A stretch of 33,146 nt of DNA from Acidobacteriota bacterium (GCA_020200235.1 JAIVJC010000011.1:1-33146); one strand, 5' to 3'. Shown: positions 1 through 8,788, numbered from the stretch's first letter. Notes: generated from the letters alone by a model not told the origin. A program made the numbers and translations.

Positions 1-183
1 CGTCGTCGGTGGCTGCCGGGGGGGCGCCCGCCGCGGCTGTTGCCCAGTTGCGGCGGGGGCGGGTTGCCGCTGCCCGCCCGCACGGCGCGTCTGCCCGCCC
101 GCGAGGAGCTGGCTGAACGAGAGAGAGATGAGCACCGCGATGAAAGGCGCGGCGCGCTTCATGCGATCCAACTTTCGCATCAT
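1..183 (-). CDS. Secreted proline/glutamine/arginine-rich protein, N-terminal part only
   Basis: The gene reads leftward and runs off the window edge, so only the first 61 codons are visible. The start is the ATG pair at 183/180, placed 5-8 bases after an excellent AGGAGG ribosome binding site (about 189-194). The peptide begins with basic residues (MMRKLDRMKR), followed by a hydrophobic stretch (FIAVLISLSFSQLLA), which is a classic Sec signal peptide with probable cleavage near LLAGG. After that it is low complexity, rich in Gly, Gln, Arg, Pro and Ala, like a disordered linker ahead of a domain lying outside the window. It follows the tricorn-like protease on the same strand with a gap of about 90 bases and may be co-transcribed with it. 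The function cannot be told from this fragment. Confidence 0.6.
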   Translation of the reverse strand, partial: MMRKLDRMKRAAPFIAVLISLSFSQLLAGGQTRRAGGQRQPAPAATGQQPRRAPPRQPPTT

Positions 184-274
184 CACTACCTCCTGAATTC
201 GTAGCCGGGCGATGGACGATTCTCTCTCGCGGGAGAGGAGCGCGCTTACGGCGCGCGCCGCAGAGCCCTCCACA

Positions 275-3200
275 TCACTTGCGCCGCGGGTTAGCCGCGC
301 CGCCCGCCGCGCCGCCCTTCTGGTAGTTGGGGTAGGCGGGCTTCTTGAACTGCCGGGGCGGGTTCTTCGCGAGCAGGTCCAGCGCCACCTCGACCGCCTT
401 CTCCAGCTGCGGGTCGTGCCCCTGCCGGACGAGCTTGGGATCGTACTCGACCTCGATGTCGGGCGCGATGCCGACGTTCTCCACCTCCCACTCGCCCGCG
501 AGTCCGTAGATGGCGATGCGCGGCGCGGTTACAGAGCCGCCGTCCATCAGATCGGGGTAGTCGTAGATGCCGACGAGACCGCCCCAGGTCTTCTTGCCGA
601 CGAGCGGTCCCAAGCCCTCCCTGCGGAAGTACCACGGCAGGGCGTCGCCGCCCGAGCCCGCCATCTCGTTAATGATCATCACCTTCGGTCCGTAGATCGA
701 GCCGACCGGGTAGGTGTAGTCCTCGCCCTCGCGCGTCGTGACGCGGCTCATCGGCGGGCGGCGCAGGTTGTCGATGATGTAGTCGGCGATGGTGCCGCCG
801 CCGTTGAAGCGCTCGTCGATGACGACGGCGTCCTTGCCCACCTGCGAGAAGTAGTAGCGGTTGAAGCTGGTGAAGCCCGCGCCCGCCGTGTTGGGCAGGT
901 AGACGTAGCCGACGCGACCATTACTCATCTGCTCCACCTTGCGCCGGTTGTCCTCGATCCACGCGAGCTGTCGCAAGCCACGCTCCGACGCGACCGGCAC
1001 GACCGTCACCTCGCGCGAGCCGGCGCCGTCCGGGTTCGGGCCCACGCGCAGGGCGACCGACTTGCCCGCCGTCCCCTCGAAGACCTGGTAGATGTTGTCC
1101 GACGCGCGCAGCTCGCGACCGCGCACCGCCAGGAGGTACTCGCCCGCGCGCACGTTCACTCCGGGCTGCGTCAGGGGCGCGCGCAAATTTGGATTCCAGT
1201 TCTCGCCGTTGTAGACGCGCGCGAAGCGGTAGCGGCCGCGATCCGTGTCGTAGTCCGCGCCGAGGAGTCCGCCGGGGACGCGCTTCACTTCGGGGCGCTC
1301 GCCGCCGCCCACGAAGACGTGACCGGTGGAGAGTTCGCCGAGCATCTCCTCGAAGAGGTAGTTGAGATCGTCGCGGCTCGCGAGGTTGTCGAGGTAGGGC
1401 TCGTACTTTTTCTCCGCGGCGCGGAGATCGAGCCCGTGGTGGTTCGGGTCGTAGAAGAAGTCGCGCTGGATGCGCCAGACCTCCCGGTACATCTGCCGCC
1501 ACTCGGCGCGCGGATCGACCTGCACGGTCAGGTCAGTGAGGTTGAGCGCGCCCTCGCCGGGCTTCGGCGGCTGCGCCGTCCCCGCGATGAACCACGCGCC
1601 GCCGCGCTGGAAGAGAGCCTTCTCGCCGCTGTGCGAGACGTCGAAGGCGGTCGCGCCGTCGAGGAACTTGTCGGACTTGCGCGTCGAGAGATCGAACTTC
1701 ACGAGCGCGAACGGATCGTTGCCGCCGCCGGAATCGATCGTGGGTCCTTCGGCGAGGAAGAGGACGCCGTCCTTGCCCGCGACGAGCCCGACGTAGTTGC
1801 GCGCCGGGACGGGCAGCGCCAGCACCCTCTGGCCGATCTGATCGAGATCGACTCGCACCGTCGCGGGCTTCTTCTCCGCGCCCTTCGCCGTCTCGCCGGC
1901 AGCCTTCGCGGCGGCAGCCTGCTCTTTGCTCATGTCGGCGGTCGGCGTCTGCGCGGCTTCGGGCGCGGGGCTCGGGCTCGGCGCGGCTTGGGCTGCCGTC
2001 TTCTCGTCGTCCGATTCGGGCGCGAGCGGGGAGGCTTGCGTCTTGTCGAGCACGACCAGGTAGACGCTGCGCGTGAAGGGCCGGTTGATGCTCGACATCT
2101 CCAGCCAGCTGTTAGCGAGCCCGATGTCGGTGCTCGCCGCGAAGTAGAGGTACTTGCCGTTGTGGTCGAAGACGGGGTAGCGCGCGTCGCTCATGCCGTC
2201 GGTGACCTGCGAAGACTTCTTCCCGTCGACCGAGTAGACGAAGACGGCGTGCAGGTGGTTCTTGAGCTGCCTGGTGTAGGCGATCCACTTCGAGTCGGGC
2301 GACCACGAGGGGTCGAGCGAGTGGAAGGGCAGCTCGTAGGCGTCCGAGTCGACGCGCACCGGCGCGGGGCGATCGATGTCGACGTACCAGACGTTCATGC
2401 GCTTGTCTGTGTAAGCGATCTTCTTCGAGTCGGGCGACCAGCGCGGCGAGTAGAAGAAGGAGGGCGGCTGACCGAGATCGATCCTGCGCGCCTCACCCAT
2501 CCCCGACTGATCCCTCAGGTGCAGGGCGTACTCGCCCGACTCGTCGGAGAAGTAGGCGATCCACTTGCCGTCGGGCGACCACGCCGGATCGCGCTCGACC
2601 GCGCCCGTGGTGTTGGTGAGATCGCGCACGTCGCCCTTCTCGGCGGGCACGGTCAGAATCTCGCCCCGCGCCTCGAAGACCGCGCGCGCGCCCGCGGGCG
2701 AGAGCCGCGCGCTGCTGATGCGGCGCGGCTCGATCTTCAGGAAGCGCGGTCGCACCTCGGCGAGATCGCCCGCGACCGAGGCGTCGAGGCGCTTCGACGA
2801 GCGCGAGGCGACGTCGTAGAGGTAGATCGTGCCGAACTGCTCGTAGGCGATGGCGCCCGCGCCCGCCGACGCCGACTTGAGATCGAGCCCGTTGTTCTCG
2901 ACGACCTGCCTGACCGCCTTCGTCGCCGTGTCGTAGGCGAAGAGCGTGACCGCTCCCGCGCGGTCGGAGAGGAAGTAGACAGTCTGACCGATCCACATCG
3001 GGTCGAAGTCGTTCGAGTTGTCGCGCGGCAGTTTCTCGATCGACGAGTCGGAGAGGTTGGCGATCCAGATCGGCTTCGTCTGCCCGCCGCGGTAACGCTT
3101 CCACGCGGGCTGCCACTGCTGGATGGGCACGTAGGCGACGCGCGCGCCGTCGGGCGAGTAGGACGCCTCCCCGGCGGTGGGCAGGGGGAGTTCCGTCATC

Positions 3201-3673
3201 ACCTCCGCGCCGCCCGTCGTCGGGATGGTGTAGAGGCGGTCGGAGCCTGTGGCGCTCGCGCGGTTCGAGGCGAAGAGGACGCGGCTGCCGTCGGGCGTCC
3301 ACCCCGTGACGTTGTCAGCCGCCGGGTGGTAGGTCAGCCGGCGCGGGACGCCGCCCTGCGCGGGCACGACGTACACGTCCACGTTTCCGTCGTACTCGCC
3401 CGTGAAAGCGATCTGCGTGCCGTCGGGCGAGAAGTGTGGGAACGCCTCTGAGCCCGCGCTGGCGGTGAGACGGCGCGCCTCGCCGCCCTCGCGCGCGACC
3501 GTCCAGATGTCGCCGCCGTAGACGAAGGCGACCTGCGTGCGGCTCACCGTCGGGTGGCGCAGCAGCAGCGGCGGCTTCGCGCCCTGCGCGCGCGCCGGCG
3601 GGGCGGCGGCGGCGAGGAGGAGCAGCAGCAGCAGGAAGCAGAGGATCGCGTGGGTCTGTTTGCGCGTCGTCAT
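275..3673 (-). CDS. Tricorn-type S41 serine protease with beta-propeller and PDZ domains
   Basis: The product has 1132 residues, the usual size for tricorn homologues. The start chosen is the ATG at 3673 (MTTRKQ), 19 codons inside the longest frame. It has GGAG upstream and gives a clean signal peptide (hydrophobic leucine-rich core ending ARAQ near residue 30), so the enzyme should be exported. Residues about 35-560 hold repeated TolB/WD40-like propeller blades (SPDG, WSPDGKWIAY, WSPDSKKIAY). A Pro/Ala/Glu/Lys-rich linker follows at about 565-620, then a tricorn C1/PDZ region and the S41 core with FNGGGTIADY. The likely nucleophile is Ser1007 in AGSGGD; the upstream STGH motif may supply the histidine. 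Known tricorn proteases degrade peptides, the propeller gating substrate entry. It stands alone, divergent from the glycosyltransferase cluster, with a secreted protein gene downstream. Confidence 0.9.
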   Translation of the reverse strand: MTTRKQTHAILCFLLLLLLLAAAAPPARAQGAKPPLLLRHPTVSRTQVAFVYGGDIWTVAREGGEARRLTASAGSEAFPHFSPDGTQIAFTGEYDGNVDVYVVPAQGGVPRRLTYHPAADNVTGWTPDGSRVLFASNRASATGSDRLYTIPTTGGAEVMTELPLPTAGEASYSPDGARVAYVPIQQWQPAWKRYRGGQTKPIWIANLSDSSIEKLPRDNSNDFDPMWIGQTVYFLSDRAGAVTLFAYDTATKAVRQVVENNGLDLKSASAGAGAIAYEQFGTIYLYDVASRSSKRLDASVAGDLAEVRPRFLKIEPRRISSARLSPAGARAVFEARGEILTVPAEKGDVRDLTNTTGAVERDPAWSPDGKWIAYFSDESGEYALHLRDQSGMGEARRIDLGQPPSFFYSPRWSPDSKKIAYTDKRMNVWYVDIDRPAPVRVDSDAYELPFHSLDPSWSPDSKWIAYTRQLKNHLHAVFVYSVDGKKSSQVTDGMSDARYPVFDHNGKYLYFAASTDIGLANSWLEMSSINRPFTRSVYLVVLDKTQASPLAPESDDEKTAAQAAPSPSPAPEAAQTPTADMSKEQAAAAKAAGETAKGAEKKPATVRVDLDQIGQRVLALPVPARNYVGLVAGKDGVLFLAEGPTIDSGGGNDPFALVKFDLSTRKSDKFLDGATAFDVSHSGEKALFQRGGAWFIAGTAQPPKPGEGALNLTDLTVQVDPRAEWRQMYREVWRIQRDFFYDPNHHGLDLRAAEKKYEPYLDNLASRDDLNYLFEEMLGELSTGHVFVGGGERPEVKRVPGGLLGADYDTDRGRYRFARVYNGENWNPNLRAPLTQPGVNVRAGEYLLAVRGRELRASDNIYQVFEGTAGKSVALRVGPNPDGAGSREVTVVPVASERGLRQLAWIEDNRRKVEQMSNGRVGYVYLPNTAGAGFTSFNRYYFSQVGKDAVVIDERFNGGGTIADYIIDNLRRPPMSRVTTREGEDYTYPVGSIYGPKVMIINEMAGSGGDALPWYFRREGLGPLVGKKTWGGLVGIYDYPDLMDGGSVTAPRIAIYGLAGEWEVENVGIAPDIEVEYDPKLVRQGHDPQLEKAVEVALDLLAKNPPRQFKKPAYPNYQKGGAAGGAANPRRK

Positions 3674-3782
3674 CAGAATTTTCTCCGTCGGGTAAGTATG
3701 AGCGGCGTGGCTCGCGGGCATTCTAGCCAAGTTGCGTGAAGCGCGCTAGAGTATCGCGCGAAGCATCACCTAAGCCGCCACG

Positions 3783-4601
3783 ATGACGACCGCTTATCCG
3801 ATCCTCGATCCGCGAGCGCCGACGCTGTTAACAGGGGGCGCGTGCGCACTCGCCGTGATGACGAAAGCCCCGCGCGCGGGCGCGTCGAAGACGCGGCTCG
3901 TGCCGCCGCTCACGCACGCCGAGGCTGCCGCGCTCAGCGCCTGCTTCCTGCGCGACACGACGACGAACGTCGCCGGCGTGGCGCGCGACGCGCGGGCGAG
4001 CGGCGTCGCGGTCTACACGCCGCCCGGCGCGCAAAGGGCGCTCGCCGATCTACTGCCCGCGGGTTTTCGCCTGCTCGCGCAGCGCGGCGAGGCGTTCGGC
4101 GACAGGCTCTTCCACGCGGCGGAAGACTTACTCGCGCTCGGCTACGAGTCTCTGTGCCTGATAGACGCGGACAGCCCGACGCTGCCCGCGCAGTTGCTCG
4201 CCGACGCCGCGCGGGAGCTGGCGCGCCCCGGCGACCGCGTCGTGCTGGGACCGAGCGACGACGGCGGTTATTGCCTGATCGGGCTGAAGCGCGCGCACCA
4301 CCGTCTGTTCACGGGCGTGGCCTGGAGTACGGCGCGGGTGCTCGCGCAGACCGTCGAGCGCGCCGCAGAGATCGATCTCGAAGTGGTGAAGCTGCCGGCG
4401 TGGTACGACGTGGACGACGCCGCGACGCTCGCGCGCCTCTGCGCGGAGTTGTTCGCCGGCGGCGAGCGCGACATGCGCGGCGCGGCGCGAGGTTACAGTG
4501 CGCCGCACACGCGCGAATATCTCGCCCGGCTGATCTCGGCGGAGGGGCGCGTGCGCGTCTGGCAGGAGACGAGCGCGCGGGCGGCGGCGGCGCGATGGTG
4601 A
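3783..4601 (+). CDS. TIGR04282/DUF2064-family nucleotidyl- or glycosyl-transferase
   Basis: This 272-residue protein has a Rossmann-like GT-A fold. Family marks are the N-terminal MTKAPRAGASKTRL (the nucleotide-binding MxKxPxxGxxKTRL signature), the LIDADSPTLP metal/nucleotide site and SDDGGYCLIG. These identify the TIGR04282 family, called rSAM/selenodomain-associated transferase 1 or arsenosugar-biosynthesis glycosyltransferase in databases. The exact substrate is unknown. The first ATG (3783) leaves about 20 residues before the conserved core, and its ribosome binding site is weak. The stop codon overlaps the next gene by 7 bases, and together with the following genes this forms a coupled operon for building or decorating a surface or lipid-linked sugar. 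selA lies about 13 kb away, but a functional link to selenium is not shown. Confidence 0.8.
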   Translation: MTTAYPILDPRAPTLLTGGACALAVMTKAPRAGASKTRLVPPLTHAEAAALSACFLRDTTTNVAGVARDARASGVAVYTPPGAQRALADLLPAGFRLLAQRGEAFGDRLFHAAEDLLALGYESLCLIDADSPTLPAQLLADAARELARPGDRVVLGPSDDGGYCLIGLKRAHHRLFTGVAWSTARVLAQTVERAAEIDLEVVKLPAWYDVDDAATLARLCAELFAGGERDMRGAARGYSAPHTREYLARLISAEGRVRVWQETSARAAAARW

Positions 4602-5986
4602 CGGTAGCGCCGCGCACACGACTCGCGCGCAGCCCGCCGGCGCGGGCGAATCTTTTGCTCGTCGTGCTGGGCGTCGCGCTGCTCGCGCTCTACGGCGCGG
4701 GGCTGCGCGCGAAAACCGGCGACGACATCAAGTGGTTCATCCCCGTCGCGCTCTGCCAGGCGGCGCTCTACCTGATCGCCGCCGTCGTGATCACCCACGC
4801 CCGCGCCGCCCGCTCGACGCTCGTCGTCGTCATCGTCTTCGCCGCGCTCTTCCGGCTCGCCGTCCTCTGTGCGCCGCCCTACCTGTCCGACGACGTCTAC
4901 CGCTACGTCTGGGACGGGCGCGTGCAGGCGGCGGGCATCAACCCGTACAGGTACGTGCCCGCCGACGAGGCGCTCGCCGCGCTGCGCGACGACGCCATCT
5001 ACCCGGAGATCAACCGGCGCGACTACGCGCGCACGATCTACCCGCCCGCGGCGCAGATGATCTACTGGCTGACGACGCGCGTCAGCGAGCGCGTCGCGTG
5101 GATGAGAGTGGTGATGGTCGGCTGCGAGGCGGCGGCGCTCTACGCGCTGACGCTGCTGCTCGCGTCGTGCGGTCTGCCGCGCCAGCGCGTCCTGCTCTGC
5201 GCGTGGCACCCTCTGCTCGTCTGGGAGATCGCGGGGAGCGGTCACGTCGACGCGGCGGCGCTCGCGTTCATCTGCCTCGCCCTGCTGGCTCGGCGGCGCG
5301 AACGAGACACGGCGACGGGCGTCTGGCTCGCGTGCGCCGTGCTGGTTAAGCTCTACCCGCTGGTTCTATTCCCGGCTTTGTACAGGCGTCGGAGCTGGAG
5401 GATGCCGCTCGCTTTCGCCGCCGCGATCGTCGTCGCGTATCTGCCGTACCTGGGCGTCGGCGTGCGGGGCGCGCTCGGCTTTCTGCCGGGCTACGCGGCG
5501 GAGGAAGGCTTGCGGGACGGCACGCGCTTCTTCCTGCTCGCGTGCGCGCGCGAGTTGTTCGGCGGGGCGCGCGTGCCGGGCGGCGCGTATGTCGTCTTCG
5601 CGCTCGTGATGATGGGCGCGCTGGGCGCGTGGGCGCTCGGGGCGCGCGAGCGCGACGAACGCGCGTTCATCGATCGCGCCTTCGTCCTCGCCGCCGCGTT
5701 CACGCTGCTGCTCTCGCCGCGCTACGCCTGGTACTACGTCTGGCTCGTGCCGTTCGTCTGCCTGCTGCCTCCTCGTCGCGTCGCGGCTGTCTGCTACGCG
5801 ACCCTCGCCTGCTTCCTGCTCTATCACACCTGGCAGCACAACACGGCGCACGATCAGTTCGTCTTGAACGCGCAGATCATCTTGCCGGCCCTCGCCGTCG
5901 CCGCGCTCGTCTGGCTGACACGACGCCCGCGCCGCCCTGCGCGACCCGCCGTGTTGATTAACGAGACGTCGGAGGGGCAACTTTGA
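4595..5986 (+). CDS. Multi-pass polyprenol-phosphate-dependent (GT87/ArnT-like) glycosyltransferase
   Basis: The product has 463 residues. The start is the ATG at 4595, which overlaps the stop of the preceding gene; the same frame stays open far upstream, but that part is a shadow of the previous gene. About ten hydrophobic helices are visible. Between helices lies SDDVYRYVWDGRVQAAGINPY, with the acidic-pair DD plus RYxWDG signature typical of GT-C fold enzymes such as GT87 mannosyltransferases, which take sugar from a polyprenyl phosphate donor outside the membrane. Further conserved-looking loops are TIYPPAAQ, GHVDAAAL and LVKLYPLVLFP. It ends with TGA overlapping the TTG start of the epimerase gene. 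Sugar and acceptor cannot be predicted; the context suggests envelope glycan or glycolipid assembly. Confidence 0.8.
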   Translation: MVTVAPRTRLARSPPARANLLLVVLGVALLALYGAGLRAKTGDDIKWFIPVALCQAALYLIAAVVITHARAARSTLVVVIVFAALFRLAVLCAPPYLSDDVYRYVWDGRVQAAGINPYRYVPADEALAALRDDAIYPEINRRDYARTIYPPAAQMIYWLTTRVSERVAWMRVVMVGCEAAALYALTLLLASCGLPRQRVLLCAWHPLLVWEIAGSGHVDAAALAFICLALLARRRERDTATGVWLACAVLVKLYPLVLFPALYRRRSWRMPLAFAAAIVVAYLPYLGVGVRGALGFLPGYAAEEGLRDGTRFFLLACARELFGGARVPGGAYVVFALVMMGALGAWALGARERDERAFIDRAFVLAAAFTLLLSPRYAWYYVWLVPFVCLLPPRRVAAVCYATLACFLLYHTWQHNTAHDQFVLNAQIILPALAVAALVWLTRRPRRPARPAVLINETSEGQL

Positions 5987-6890
5987 CGAGTGCGCTCAAG
6001 CATCGAAGGCGCGCGTTGGTGACGGGCGGCGCGGGTCTCATCGGCTCGCACGTCGCCGACCTGCTGCTCCGTGAAGGCTGGTCGGTGCGCATCCTCGACA
6101 ACCTCGAGCCGAACACGCACCGGCGTGGTCGCCCGGCGTGGCTGCCCGCCGCCGCGGAGTTTATCGAAGCCGACATACGCGAGCGCGCCGCCACGCGCGC
6201 CGCGCTCGACAGTATCGACGTCGTCTTCCACCAGGCGGCTTACGGCGGCTACATGCCGGAGATCAGCAAGTACGTGCACGTTAACAGCTTCGGCACGGCG
6301 CAGATGTTGGAGATCATCAGGGAAGAGAACTTGCCCGTCAAAAAGATCGTGGTCGCCTCTTCGCAAGCCGTCTACAGCGAAGGCGCCGCGCGCTGCCCCG
6401 CGCACGGGCTCGTCTTCCCGCCCGTCAGATCGTTGGCGCAACTCGGCGCGGGGGATTTTTCAGTTCATTGCCCGCACTGCGGCGGCGCGACCACGCCAGC
6501 CGCGACGCCGGAGCACGCGCCCGTCGGCGGCGAGACCGTGTACGCGATCACGAAAGTCGATCAGGAGCGGCTCGTGCTGACGTGGGGTCGGCAGACGGGC
6601 ACGCCGACCGTCGCCCTGCGCTACTCCTGCACGTACGGTCCGCGCCAGTCGATCTTCAACCCCTACACCGGCGTCATCGCCATCTTCTGCACGCGGCTGC
6701 TCAACAACCTGCCGCCGATTCTTTACGAGGACGGACTTCAGACGCGCGACTTCTCCTTCGTCGAAGACATCGCCCGCGCCAACCTGCTCGCCGCGACCAC
6801 CGACCGGACTATTTCTCGGAGGCGGAAACGATCCTGCGCGCCAGAGGCATCGTGCAGCGGGTGACAGCCGCGCGCGGGGGGCGCGCGTGA
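5983..6890 (+). pseudogene. NAD-dependent sugar epimerase (dTDP-rhamnose 4-epimerase-like) with an internal deletion and frameshift
   Basis: Translation starts at TTG 5983, seven bases after GGAGGGG and overlapping the previous stop. The N-terminus LVTGGAGLIGSHVADLLL is the SDR nucleotide-binding motif. The middle carries a CxxHG...CPHCG insert as in dTDP-L-rhamnose 4-epimerase-like proteins, then the catalytic YAITKVDQE (YxxxK), RYSCTYGPRQS and FVEDIARANLLA. At about 6800 family similarity stops: the open frame continues with basic nonsense (TISRRRKRSC) to a stop at 6864. In another frame the bases from about 6806 encode DYFSEAETILRARGIVQ, which resembles the normal end of this family, ending at TGA 6888-6890, which overlaps the GTG start of the next gene. 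Roughly 65-70 codons that should lie between are absent. The NAD site and catalytic residues remain, but the substrate-binding C-terminal part is lost. Confidence 0.75.
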
Positions 6891-7582
6891 AGCCGCGCGT
6901 CTCGGTCGTCATCCCCGCGCTCGACGAGGAGGAGCCGATCGCCGACGTGGTGCGCGCCGTGCCGCGCCGGGTCGCCGAAGAGGTGATCGTCGTGGACAAC
7001 GGCAGCCGCGATCGCACGGCTGAGAGGGCGCGCGCCGCGGGCGCTCGCGTCGTCTCCGAGCCGCGGCGCGGCTACGGGCGCGCCTGCCGCGCGGGCGTCG
7101 GCGCGCTCTCTGCCGGCTGCGAGATCGTCGTCTTCCTCGACGGCGACGGCAGCGATCGCCCCGAGTCGATGGATCGCCTGGTCGAGCCGATCAGTGCGGG
7201 CACGCACGACTTCGTCGTCGGCTCGCGCACGCGGGGCGAGCGCGAGCGGGGCAGCCTCAACTTCCAACAGGTCTTCGCCGGTCGCGCCGCCGGTCTGCTG
7301 CTGCGCCTCCTCTACGGCGTGCGCTACACGGACATGTGCCCTCTGCGCGCGATCCGGCGCGACGCGCTCGCGCGCCTCGGGATGCGCGAGGAGACTTACG
7401 GCTGGAACCTGGAGATGCAGATGCGGGCGGCGCGTGCCGGCTTGCGCATCCTCGAACTGCCCGTCAGCCACCGGCGCCGGGCGGGCGGCGAGTCGAAGGT
7501 CTCAGGGTCGCTGCGCGGCACCGTCCGCGCCGGCGCGCGCATACTACTCACCCTGTTGCGCGTCGCGTTGGAGCGCCCCTGA
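6887..7582 (+). CDS. Family 2 glycosyltransferase (DPM1/DPG-synthase-like)
   Basis: This 231-residue protein has a GT-A fold. It opens with VSVVIPALDEEEPI and continues with VIVVDNGSRDRTAE and ARVVSEPRRGYGRACRAG, then the metal-binding DxD region IVVFLDGDGSDRPESMD, FVVGSR and a C-terminal amphipathic part. This is the pattern of soluble GT2 enzymes that transfer sugar from a nucleotide donor to a polyprenyl phosphate or a related acceptor, so it may supply the lipid-linked sugar used by the membrane glycosyltransferase upstream (inference). The GTG start at 6887 overlaps the original epimerase stop in GTGA, which is the normal coupling signal. After the deletion in the epimerase gene, translation from upstream stops at 6864 instead, 22 bases before this start. 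It is the last gene of the cluster and is followed by a palindromic terminator. Confidence 0.85.
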   Translation: MKPRVSVVIPALDEEEPIADVVRAVPRRVAEEVIVVDNGSRDRTAERARAAGARVVSEPRRGYGRACRAGVGALSAGCEIVVFLDGDGSDRPESMDRLVEPISAGTHDFVVGSRTRGERERGSLNFQQVFAGRAAGLLLRLLYGVRYTDMCPLRAIRRDALARLGMREETYGWNLEMQMRAARAGLRILELPVSHRRRAGGESKVSGSLRGTVRAGARILLTLLRVALERP

Positions 7583-7585
7583 AAT

Positions 7586-7625
7586 ACGAAGCCCGCACGA
7601 ACGTTAACGTTCGTGCGGGCTTCGT
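7586..7625. terminator. Perfect 40-base palindrome, bidirectional terminator
   Basis: Two 20-base arms (left arm ACGAAGCCCGCACGAACGTT) are exact reverse complements with no spacer. It lies between the glycosyltransferase gene (plus) and tRNA-Asn (minus), which converge here. Downstream on the plus side is GTCGTAAAAATC, so there is no long T-run; on the minus side the tRNA 3' flank carries TTTTT just before the palindrome. It most likely ends both transcripts. Confidence 0.75.
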
Positions 7626-7637
7626 CGTAAAAATCAA

Positions 7638-7709
7638 CTCCGCAGGTAGGACTCGAACCTACAACCCTCCGGTTAACAGCCGGATGCTCTGCCATTGAGC
7701 TACTGCGGA
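7638..7709 (-). tRNA. tRNA-Asn (anticodon GTT)
   Basis: The reverse strand folds into a complete 72-base cloverleaf. The acceptor stem is TCCGCAG/CTGCGGA with a G discriminator. The D arm is GCTC...GAGC, the anticodon arm TCCGG-CTGTTAA-CCGGA with anticodon GTT, the variable loop has five bases, and the T arm is GTAGG-TTCGAGT-CCTAC. CCA is not encoded; the discriminator is followed by AGTTGATTTTT, so CCA must be added after transcription. A strong promoter lies about 50 bases upstream and a palindromic terminator just downstream, so it is a single-gene transcript. Confidence 0.96.
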
Positions 7710-7759
7710 AAACTGACAGCCCGCGTCGAGTGAAACATCTACTCGGCGCGGGGAAATTT

Positions 7760-7788
7760 TTATAACAGACGACTCTCGGCAGCGTCAA
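7760..7788 (-). promoter_or_regulatory. Sigma-70-type promoter of tRNA-Asn
   Basis: Reading the minus strand, TTGACG (7788-7783), a 17-base spacer and TTATAA (7765-7760) form a near-consensus -35/-10 pair. The expected start is near 7753, about 45 bases before the mature tRNA 5' end. Confidence 0.75.
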
Positions 7789-7937
7789 GCGGGGCGGGCG
7801 ACGCGCGTGGGGTCGTGGCGGCGCTTGCGTCGCGCGCGGGAAGTGAGAGATTATCTGTCGCCGCCAAAGTCTTAGGTAAAAGTAAGAGCGTGTTCGCACG
7901 GTCTTCGCCGGGTGCCGGCGAGAGGAGAGAGCCGGGT

Positions 7938-8675
7938 ATGCAGCGTCGGACGACCACGTGGTTCAGCCCGCGTCTGGGGATGGAGATGCCGCTCGTGGCT
8001 TACGGTCACGCCGGCGTGCCGCTGTTGATGCTGCCGACGGCGGCGGCGGACTACCTGGAGTACGAGCGTTTCTACCTGGTGGATTCCATCCGCGAGTTCA
8101 TCGAGGCCGGCAGGGTGCGCGCCTACTCGGTCAACAGCGTCAACCGCTACAGCCTCCTGAACGACAAAGCGCCGCCGCAGCTCAAGGCGCTGCTGCTGAC
8201 GCGCTACAACGAGTACCTGACCGAAGAGGTCTTGCCGCTCATCCGCGGCGACGCGGGAGACGAGCGGGCTCGGCCGCTAGTGACGGGCGCGAGCCTCGGC
8301 GCTACCCTGTCGGTGAACGCGTACTTCCGCCGCCCCGATCTCTTCCGCGGCGTCATCGCGATGGCGGGCAGCTACGACGTGCGCCCGTACTTCAACGGCT
8401 ACCACGACGACCACGTCTACTTCAACAACCCGGTCTCGTACCTGCCGAACCTGAACGACGAAAACTTCCTCCCGCTGCTGCGCCGCGCCGACTCGATCTA
8501 CGTCGTCACGGGGCAGGGCAAGTGGGAGGCGCCGGAGCGCAGCCGCGAGCTCTCCAACATCCTGCGCGCCAAAAACATCCCGCACCACCTCGAGCTGTGG
8601 GGGCACGACGTCGATCACGACTGGCCCTGGTGGCGCAAGATGCTGCCGTATTATTTGGGGAAGATTCTGGGATAG
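7938..8675 (+). CDS. Esterase-family alpha/beta hydrolase (PF00756 type)
   Basis: The product has 245 residues. The start is ATG 7938 (MQRRTTTWFSPRLG), preceded by AGGAG about ten bases upstream; the longer open frame back to 7815 has no family features. The nucleophile elbow is visible as TGASLGATLS, and the C-terminal HDVDHDWPWWRKMLPYYL supplies a probable catalytic histidine and the usual family ending. No signal peptide is seen, so it is probably cytoplasmic. The family includes enterochelin esterases, S-formylglutathione hydrolase-like enzymes and mycolyltransferases, so the substrate stays open. It lies between tRNA-Asn (opposite strand) and the restriction cassette, and appears to be a single-gene unit at the boundary of the acquired DNA. 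Confidence 0.8.
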   Translation: MQRRTTTWFSPRLGMEMPLVAYGHAGVPLLMLPTAAADYLEYERFYLVDSIREFIEAGRVRAYSVNSVNRYSLLNDKAPPQLKALLLTRYNEYLTEEVLPLIRGDAGDERARPLVTGASLGATLSVNAYFRRPDLFRGVIAMAGSYDVRPYFNGYHDDHVYFNNPVSYLPNLNDENFLPLLRRADSIYVVTGQGKWEAPERSRELSNILRAKNIPHHLELWGHDVDHDWPWWRKMLPYYLGKILG

Positions 8676-8728
8676 TCTTGACTCAAGGAAGGTGCCGCGC
8701 TGCTTACAGTCTGAAGGTAGGCAGCGTG

Positions 8729-8767
8729 TTGAGCATGTCAAATAATTAAGATAAAGATAAAAGGGAG
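8729..8767 (+). promoter_or_regulatory. Possible promoter and ribosome binding site of the endonuclease gene
   Basis: TTGAGC (8729-8734), 17 bases, then TAAAGA (8752-8757) make a fair -35/-10 pair in the A+T-rich start of the cassette. AGGGAG at 8762-8767 would serve as ribosome binding site for a non-ATG start a little downstream. The match is moderate only. Confidence 0.35.
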
Positions 8768-8788
8768 CGAATCAAGCATCTGGCGAAG

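Noticed and set aside
212-3451. Very long plus-strand open frame of 1079 codons opposite the tricorn gene
   Set aside because: It is an antisense shadow made possible by high G+C; the protein is Arg/Val/Ala-rich without domains, and the minus strand shows a complete protease.
3842-4594. Upstream extension of the GT87-like frame
   Set aside because: It is an out-of-frame reading of the TIGR04282 gene; the membrane protein begins at 4595.
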